From Moringa oleifera (Eukaryota > Streptophyta > Magnoliopsida > Brassicales > Moringaceae), in the NCBI GenBank assembly GCA_021397835.1, contig JAJFZO010000566.1:5518001-5582000 (forward strand): a stretch of DNA of 64,000 bases, in the 5' to 3' direction. Shown piece after piece: positions 58,365-64,000 of this stretch. Numbering within the stretch: position 1 is the first letter of the stretch; each line of letters begins with the position of its first letter. The notes beneath the pieces are model-generated. The model did no database searches. It had not been told where the DNA came from and saw only the letters and a list, made by a program, of their open reading frames with translations. The position numbers were made by a program, and so were the translations under genes.

Positions 58365-59700
58365 TGCAAAAATTTAAAAGGCACCACCAATTGTCTGGGT
58401 TCGATCAATAACCATTTAAAAATACAGACTTGCTGACTTTTTAAATTTTCTAAAAAAAAAAGTTAGTTCACGAGTTAGTTAGGATTAGCACTCTCAGAAT
58501 ACTCAAAATTAGTACCAAGAGTTGCATTATTCATATGCCTTTAGGTTTCATCAATGTAATATATAAGATTAAGGGTATTTTGAAATAAGCACCAATACTT
58601 CGCAATTATTCTATCTCGTGGTCCTTTTAAAACATTTTTATTACGGAAGATAAAAATTTCACACTTGTTCCATTTCACTACCTCTTGAAATAAGAGGATA
58701 TTAACAAATATGTAATTTCAAGATCTTCTTAAAAATAGCCAAAAAAAAATAAGATAATATCTATCTAAACATTTATTTAAATCCAAAGATTTTTGTCAAA
58801 GTCTGCATTCAGTGTTGGGCTAAGGCCATTTCTGAACCCAGTTCAATACTGGGATGAGCCCTCATCTCAGCTGAACCCTTTTCTAGGCTGAGCCTTCCTT
58901 TGAGTTGAGCTCTAATCAACTCACCCGTGCTCTCTGTTATTTTCTCTAGTTATTTCCTGTACTATTTTTTATCGTTTCTAAATCCTAAACCAGATTTCAA
59001 AACTTCAAAAAATTAAAGAAAAGTCTACTTGATATTAAATACTCACTGAATCTATTGATTGGGCTCAGAATGATCCCAAACTTTTCTGATTGGTTATTTC
59101 ATCCATGGTGCTGTAAATTTGAACCTCATGTGCTGCAAGTTTTCATCTCATTCCATGAGTTGATTTTTATATGAACTTGATCTCATCTGAGCTCATCCAA
59201 GTTCATCTTCTGATCTACTTTCTTTTCTAAAGACTTTTTCTTAGTTGTACTTACTACTGACACAAATATTAAACAGAAACTGAAGCAAACAAACCTCAAA
59301 AATATTTTCTAAATCCTATTGTTCATTAATTCTAGTAGTATTCACATGAATAGTACTTGGAAATTTCCTTTAAGCTGAATTTTAGACATTATTGTGTTTC
59401 TTAATTCCTTCTTGCACTCCAAAACATAAGACTTAACCTTGAGATACGCTAACACCCCATGATGATCTAAGAAAATTATTTTGGAAAGGAAAATGAGAAA
59501 AAAAAAAAAAACAGAAAACTGAACTTTCCATGAAGAACAGTTATGGCTACTATTCTAATTTGAAAAGTAAACATAAAAATAGAATTATAACATCAATAAC
59601 TGAGTTGCACTTTTTAATGGCTCTTCTCGGTTCAGATTCACGCACAAACCCTAGCCATGCCGTAGATAAACCTCTCATTTAAATTCGAAATCCTTTTTCC
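58365..59700 (-). mobile_element. LTR-like block D (minus strand), approximate
   Basis: It starts near GGCACCACCAATTGTC (58381) and contains the R/U5-type block AGTTCACGAGTTAGTTAGGA then TTAGCACTCTCAGAATACTC at 58445-58520, related to blocks A, B and C. The rest is AT-rich with GCTGAG/CTGAACC phrases repeated at 58800-58920. A weak minus-strand TATAAAAA lies near 59165. An ORF1-like gene follows on the plus strand, the same LTR/antisense-ORF arrangement seen three times between 6.8 and 27 kb. Ends not resolved. Confidence 0.45.
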
Positions 59701-59802
59701 TTTACTCTCTTTCAAGTCTGCTGAACTTGGTTTTCACTCTCTGCAATCTCTCTCCACTTCAATCTGCTCTTGGTGTACTCTTCCTGCCTTTTAATCTTTC
59801 TC

Positions 59803-61710
59803 ATGGCCCCAATAAAGGCTACTACCTTCAGGGTAGGTGACCTCAGCAAGTTCAGGGACGTCGACTCCATTCTTGATTCAATCAGGATTGATATTCCAAG
59901 CCCCACTGATAAGCCCTTACTTCTTGTTCGAACTCAATCACCGTTTTCGAGGAGAGCCTCAAAGTTTGTCTAAGGCTTCGTATTCACCCATTTTTTATGT
60001 CCACCAGAGTGTTTTAAGTTATCCCATCCTAAATGATCTCTAATGCAGGGTGATGTCTCACAACCTTCACTACAAGATGTCTAGACGTAGAAGCCCTATT
60101 CTAAGTGCCTGCCTTGTTTGCTAGATTCTGAGGTTAAACACCAATATTACAATATAGACAACCACAAATGCATTTGGTATTTTAGTGGCAAGAAGCCATT
60201 ACTCTTTAAAAAATTAGGTAGAAGTCTTCCCGAGAGAAACAAAGGATGGAGACTCAAATACTTTTGGGCCTTCTAATTAAGGTGGAATGCCTTCTAATTT
60301 GACTGACTAGAGCACTCCTAAGAGGGACTTTGGTGAGGATATTAAACTCCTAGAGTCTATCAAAGCCATTTACAGGTACAATGAAGTATGGTGGAGTGGT
60401 CAATATAAAGGAGAGGTTTGACGAGGAATGCATAGCTAGGATCTATGGATCACTCTGGGATGCTCCCCCTTGCATCCCCTTAGAGGACTAAATCAGATTC
60501 TGCTGATGAATCAGATTCTTAGGCAGGGTCAGACTCTAAATGTGAACCCTCTTCAAACTCTTCTTCATCTTCAAAGTCAATTCTTGACCCTTATTCGGTT
60601 CCCTCACCGAGTCCATTACCCTTGAAGGGCTCGTTTCAGCACAACAGAGCTCCCAAGCACTTCTTAAAGTTAGTCATTTATTTATTTTTACAACGTAATG
60701 CACTTGAGTTCAGCAGCTCAATCCTGACCCTGCTTTCTTGATATGTTGTAGATTCACCTAGAATGATGACTACAGCAAGCAAGAAGAACCTCACTGTAGT
60801 TGTTGCCAGGCAGAGACCACTCCTACTGACTCTACAACTAAGAAAATAGGGTCGGGTCACCTGGTTCTTTCTGCCAGCAAGAAGAAATCTCTGCCGGTGA
60901 AAACATTGCCTCTGAAAGTTCTGCTGAAAGATCGAGGAAAAAAAGAAAGACAATAGATCCAGTTTCAATGGCCTTGCCCCTACCACGTATGAGCAAGGCT
61001 CCCTTCATCCCCAGTTGGAATCTGACTACGGAGAGTTCAGCCACCAAACCAATGGTGGCTCAGGAGTCCTCTAGAAATCTCTTCTACCAACTGGCCTTCA
61101 GAGGCTTAAACCTGAAGGTCTAGAAAGCTTATTCCACGACCTAGCTCGGGACCTGGCCAACAAGTGCTTTGCCATTTTAAATTTGCTCTTGTTCTCCTAT
61201 TTGTGACTCTTCTAATCCTTTCTCTTTCTAAATCCTAGAAACCTATGGAGCTAACCAAAACCAAGGGTAAATAGCTCTAGGCTGAGCTTGAACAGTCAAA
61301 GAAGAGGGCTGGAAAGGTCGAGAGTGCTTTGGCCCTTTACTAAGCCATGTTGAAGAAGGAGAGGAGCGACTTTGACTTGAGGTTGGAGTAGTTGCAGAAG
61401 CAACATACTGAAGAAAATAGAATTTTGCTGAAGCTACAATTGAGAAGTTCAAGGGTAGCGGACTTTAAGAACTTTTGTTGGCAGAGTGTGTTGCTATCTA
61501 GGATCTCAAGGCCCAGTTAAGGATGAGATCTAGGAGGTCTATGAGGACCTTGATCTCTCCTTCATCCAAATTAGTGCTGAAGAAACTCCAGTATTTAATC
61601 TACTCCAGCTGAGCCTCAAGATGTTGCAGTTGTAGCTACTGAAGTCCTTGAACCGACCACAAGTTCGAGCATTGCCCTTTCAGCTGACAAACATTAGGAG
61701 GCTTTCTCCT
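59803..61710 (+). pseudogene. ORF1-like gypsy extra gene, best preserved copy, decayed
   Basis: Begins ATGGCCCCAATAAAGGC (MAPIKATTFRVGDLSKFRDV) after a pyrimidine-rich leader. Near 60160-60240 the plus strand reads NHKCIWYFSGKKPLLFKKL, then GRSLPERNKGWRLKYFWAF. This is the 'YF...R...F..LPSSxKGWKxxFFxV' block of plant gypsy-type extra ORFs (PF04195-like). 60840-61080 is a Lys/Ser/Pro-rich linker in one frame (KKIGSGHLVLSASKKKSLPV). 61250-61500 is a coiled coil (AELEQSKKRAGKVESAL, AMLKKERSDFDLRLE). An acidic/Pro-Ala tail follows to about 61710. Stops are few within blocks but frames change between them, probably reflecting introns as well as decay. Confidence 0.7.
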
Positions 61711-62275
61711 GAATGGATGTGATCAGTTTCTAATCTGTATTTCCTTTAAGCAATCAACAAAGAAATCTCCACATTTCTCTTTATCATGTCTTATGCCTCT
61801 TTATTGACTCACTTTTCTTACTTCTAAATAATTGTACCTCCAAAACCATGAATCTAAACCCAAATCTTCCAAGATAGTATGAATTGGAACCCTTCAACAT
61901 AAAAGCACAGAATCGCTGAACTCGACTTGATTGTCCAATTTCTGGTCGTTTTACCATAGAAAACCAAATCAGATACACTGCTTTCATGTCAATAATATCC
62001 AATCTGAACCCTCAAGCAAAATTTGGTAACTCATTGACCCCTTTGTTGATCTCTTTGTCAGTTAACTACAAACACTGCAATAAATCCTATTGTAGCTTTT
62101 TTAACTTCATATTCAGAATCATTCTTATAATGCCCATAATGTTTAATTTAAACCCAAAAAAACTTTTTGAAATCCGACTGAACATTTTATGAACATAAGA
62201 TTGGGCTAACCCTAGCCACTGCAAAAATTGCCAAGCTTGACTTTTGTCTCTTCCTTATGCCTAGAAGCATCGTCT
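61710..62275. other. Stretch between ORF1-like gene and CACTA end
   Basis: AT-rich, with short repeats of 'CCAAATTTGGTAACTC' style; no gene recognised. Probably 3' untranslated sequence of the Tat element. Confidence 0.35.
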
Positions 62276-62498
62276 CACTACCACAAAAATTATAATAATT
62301 GACATCAATTTAATGACAGTTATTCAAAGAACTATCATTAAAAGATTTATTAACATTTTTTATGACAGTTATTCCAAAACTGTCATTAAAAGTAAGGTTT
62401 TAAACGCCAATTGAAGAAGAACTGGCGTTAAAAAACCTATGAATTAAACATTTCACATCAGTTCCTAAAGAACTAACATTGAAAGATCATGACTTTGG
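62276..62498 (+). mobile_element. 5' end of a CACTA transposon with tandem hairpins
   Basis: Begins CACTACCACAAAAATT, a CACTA-type terminal sequence. Four short inverted repeats follow. TAATGACAGTT/AACTATCATTA is at 62311-62340 and ATGACAGTT/AACTGTCAT at 62362-62386. AACGCCAATT/AACTGGCGTT is at 62403-62429, and a weaker ACATCAGTT/AACTAACAT lies at about 62455-62480. Such subterminal repeats bind transposase. The element is cut at 62498 by the copia LTR; its remainder should lie beyond the copia element, right of the window. Confidence 0.7.
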
Positions 62499-62799
62499 TG
62501 TTGTGAATTTGACAACCAAATCCTTAGTTGATGGATCAAATATCAAATCCCTGTAACCTGAAAGCAACAATAATAAAAGCAAGAAGAAAGTAAACAACCA
62601 CAAGAACACAAGATTTATAGTGGTTCACCCTGAATTGAGAGTTACATCCACTTTGCAGCCACTGCAGGAAACCCTTTCACTATGAAAATAGATTACAAGA
62701 GAGATAACTGTTTCCCTAGCCCTCACTCTACTAGAATAAAGCCCTAGGACTCTTACTCACTCTCTCTGTTGTGATGTTTACATTGGTAGAAGCCCCCCT

Positions 62800-62807
62800 T
62801 TTATATA
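62800..62807 (-). promoter_or_regulatory. TATA box in the copia LTR
   Basis: Minus strand CTACTATATAAAAGG. It separates U3 (right) from R/U5 (left). The equivalent box in the 5' LTR would drive the element's RNA. Confidence 0.75.
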
Positions 62808-62853
62808 GTAGAGCCCAAGGCCCAAAAGATAGATGTGTGAGAATCTCAAGATA

Positions 62854-62999
62854 TCTTTTTTGATAAGTATATACTCTTTTGGATGAGTATATTCCCTTTC
62901 AGATAAGCATATATATCCTTTCAGATAAGCATATATATCCTTTCAGATAAGTATATGCCATCTCAGATAAATATATATCTTTTCAGATAAATATACACC
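62854..62999 (-). repeat. Tandem ~20-22-bp repeats in copia U3
   Basis: About seven units of CTTTCAGATAAGCATATATATC type (plus strand). Two adjacent ones are identical: 62896-62917 and 62918-62939. They lie about 50-190 bp upstream of the TATA box. On the minus strand each contains CTTATCTGA, a GATA-type core. Tandem U3 repeats in Tnt1-like elements are known to act as inducible enhancers; that role here is inferred. Confidence 0.88.
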
Positions 63000-63036
63000 C
63001 TTTTGTAGATAGGATTGTCTCCACACATACTCAACA

Positions 63037-63050
63037 ATCTCCCACTTGGA
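63037..63050 (-). promoter_or_regulatory. Polypurine tract of the copia element
   Basis: Minus strand TCCAAGTGGGAGAT immediately before the LTR start TGTTGAG. It primes plus-strand DNA synthesis. AAGTGGGAGATTGTTG is the usual form in Tork/Tnt1-like elements. Confidence 0.85.
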
Positions 63051-63105
63051 GACTAATTCATTATCTCAGTTGTTTCTTCCATCTGCAATGGCCATGACTT
63101 CCCAA

Positions 63106-64000
63106 TCAGCAGCTGAGAAGCCCCACTGAAGTTGTACACAACTTCAGTTTCTCGATTGTAACAACCTTGGTTAGCATATCAGCTGGATTCTGACTTCCTT
63201 GTATCTTTTCGAGTGACAAGACACCATCTTCCAAAGCTGATCTTATAAAGTGATACCTGACTTGTATATGCTTCGTTCTAGCATGATACATAGGGTTCTT
63301 TGCCAAGTGAATGGCACTCTGGCTGTCACAATGCAGCATACCTTTTTCAAACCTATGCCCCAGTTCATTTAGGAAAGATAGCAACCATATCATCTCCTTG
63401 CTTGCTTCTGTAAGAGCAACATATTCAGCCTCTGTGGTCGAAAGTGCAACTATCTTTTGTAGTTTAGACATCCAACTGATTGTAGTACCACCCAATGTAT
63501 AAACATACCCTGTAGTACTTTTTCTGCTGTCGATGTCACCAGCCATATCAGCATCAACATAACCATGCAAGCCCATATTTGTTTTTCTGAAGTACAAAGC
63601 AAAGTCTGCAGTGCTCTTCAAATACCTGAAGATCCATTTAACTGCTTCCCAGTGTTGCTTTCCTGGATTGCTCATATACCTGCTAACAACTCCCACTGCA
63701 TGTGCTATGTCTGGTCTTGTACATACTGTGGCATACATTAGACTCCCAATAGCAGAAGCATAAGGCACCTTGCCCATATATGCAATTTCATCATCAGTTG
63801 ACGAAGATTGACTCTTGGATAGTCTAAAATGACTAGCCAAAGGTGTACTCACTGGTTTGGCACCATCCATTCTGAATCTAGCAAGCACCTTGTTGATATA
63901 TTTCGCCTGAGATAGCTTGAGAATTCCCTTTTTCCTGGTGATTCTCATCCCAAGGATTTGTTTGGCGGAACCCAAATCCTTCATAGCAAACTTCTTTGAA
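63106..64000 (-). CDS. Ty1/copia RT (end) and RNase H, Tork/Tnt1-like, intact frame, 5' partial
   Basis: An open frame runs from the right edge of the window to TGA at 63106-63108 with no break. The part shown here is the C-terminal RT and the RNase H, which remove RNA from the RNA/DNA hybrid during replication. Landmarks in order are FAMKDLGSAKQILGMRI, YINKVLARFRMDGAKPVSTP, SAIGSLMYATVCTRPDIAHA, HWEAVKWIFRYLKST, and GYVDADMAGDIDSRKSTTGY (RNase H first Asp). Then come LSTTEAEYVALTEA (Glu), HCDSQSAIHLAKN (Asp), ARTKHIQVRYHFIR and ADMLTK. All RNase H motifs look intact. The first Met (63982-63984) is internal; the frame continues upstream as KKFAMKDL. With the neat LTR and polypurine tract this is the youngest element in the window. 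Confidence 0.95.
   Translation of the reverse strand, partial: SKKFAMKDLGSAKQILGMRITRKKGILKLSQAKYINKVLARFRMDGAKPVSTPLASHFRLSKSQSSSTDDEIAYMGKVPYASAIGSLMYATVCTRPDIAHAVGVVSRYMSNPGKQHWEAVKWIFRYLKSTADFALYFRKTNMGLHGYVDADMAGDIDSRKSTTGYVYTLGGTTISWMSKLQKIVALSTTEAEYVALTEASKEMIWLLSFLNELGHRFEKGMLHCDSQSAIHLAKNPMYHARTKHIQVRYHFIRSALEDGVLSLEKIQGSQNPADMLTKVVTIEKLKLCTTSVGLLSC

Larger units (their letters stand above)
62499..63036 (-). mobile_element. 3' LTR of a Ty1/copia element, 538 bp
   Basis: On the plus strand it starts TGTTGTGAATTTG and ends ACATACTCAACA. It is thus bounded by TGTTG...CAACA inverted ends as copia LTRs are. On its right lies the polypurine tract and then the RNase H gene, so this is the 3' LTR of a minus-strand element. 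It carries a TATA box at 62800-62807 and an upstream tandem repeat. Only one LTR and one side of the target site are in the window, so age and target duplication cannot be judged. Confidence 0.88.

Noticed and set aside
58376..58400. tRNA-like GGGTTCGATCAATAACC (B-box resemblance)
   Set aside because: No matching A-box, acceptor stem or cloverleaf in the flanking bases.
59712..61047. Overlapping minus-strand frames opposite the 59.8-kb ORF1-like gene
   Set aside because: The plus strand carries the recognisable protein blocks; the minus frames are shadows.
63311..63502. Plus-strand 63-codon frame within the copia RNase H gene
   Set aside because: It is the complement of a well-supported coding frame.

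Overview
This is a nuclear DNA window from a land plant, most likely an AT-rich eudicot. The evidence is the plant-specific repeat content: Ty3/gypsy elements of the Tat/Ogre lineage with an archaeal-type second RNase H, a Tork/Tnt1-like Ty1/copia element, CACTA (En/Spm) DNA transposon ends, and an intronless RING-H2 (ATL-type) gene. I could not identify the species. No bacterial operons, rRNA, tRNA or CRISPR are present. Almost every long reading frame is a short shard of a decayed transposon protein, and many premature stops and changed motif residues fit C-to-T / G-to-A decay.

Layout. 1-6.8 kb: minus-strand Tat polyprotein, read right to left as gag coiled coil, protease, RT (YMDDM), RNase H, archaeal RNase H and integrase, ending rightwards in a primer-binding site that fits tRNA-Arg(ACG). 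6.8-27.7 kb: a chain of minus-strand LTR-like blocks (near 6.8, 11.7 and 23.35 kb), each followed on its right by a plus-strand ORF1-like gene (8.7, 13.5 and 24.9 kb). This matches Tat elements with an antisense extra ORF between pol and the 3' LTR. Between the second and third LTRs lie a 3.2-kb AT-rich tandem array (16.3-19.5 kb), an integrase tail (20.2-20.7 kb) and a 46-bp x 4 higher-order repeat (20.8-22.0 kb). 28-36 kb: plus-strand Tat archaeal RNase H/integrase, a minisatellite-bearing 3' region, an antisense ORF1 coiled coil, then gag-protease of another copy.

36.4-40.7 kb is the least repetitive part and holds the only gene that looks functional, a 160-residue membrane-anchored RING-H2 protein on the minus strand (38431-38913). 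40.8-46.2 kb is a relatively GC-rich tandem array of about 160-bp units, roughly 30 or more copies. It is bounded on the left by a TATAAATAG promoter-like site pointing away from the array. On the right it abuts the last exon and 3' end of a dead CACTA transposon (46.2-47.16 kb). 47-58.4 kb holds more Tat gag fragments and several minisatellites, two of which are inverted relatives of families at 20.8 and 30.6 kb. 58.4-61.7 kb repeats the LTR-then-ORF1 pattern. 62.28-64 kb is a nested pair: a CACTA 5' end with four tandem hairpins, interrupted by a young copia element whose LTR, polypurine tract and intact RT/RNase H frame run off the right edge.

Nothing here works as a multi-gene pathway. 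The biology is that of a retrotransposon graveyard seeding satellite-like arrays around one host gene. The most unusual features are the two large arrays, the chained LTR/antisense-ORF architecture, and the almost exclusively CAG-to-TAG decay in the CACTA transposase exon. Boundaries of decayed elements are approximate.
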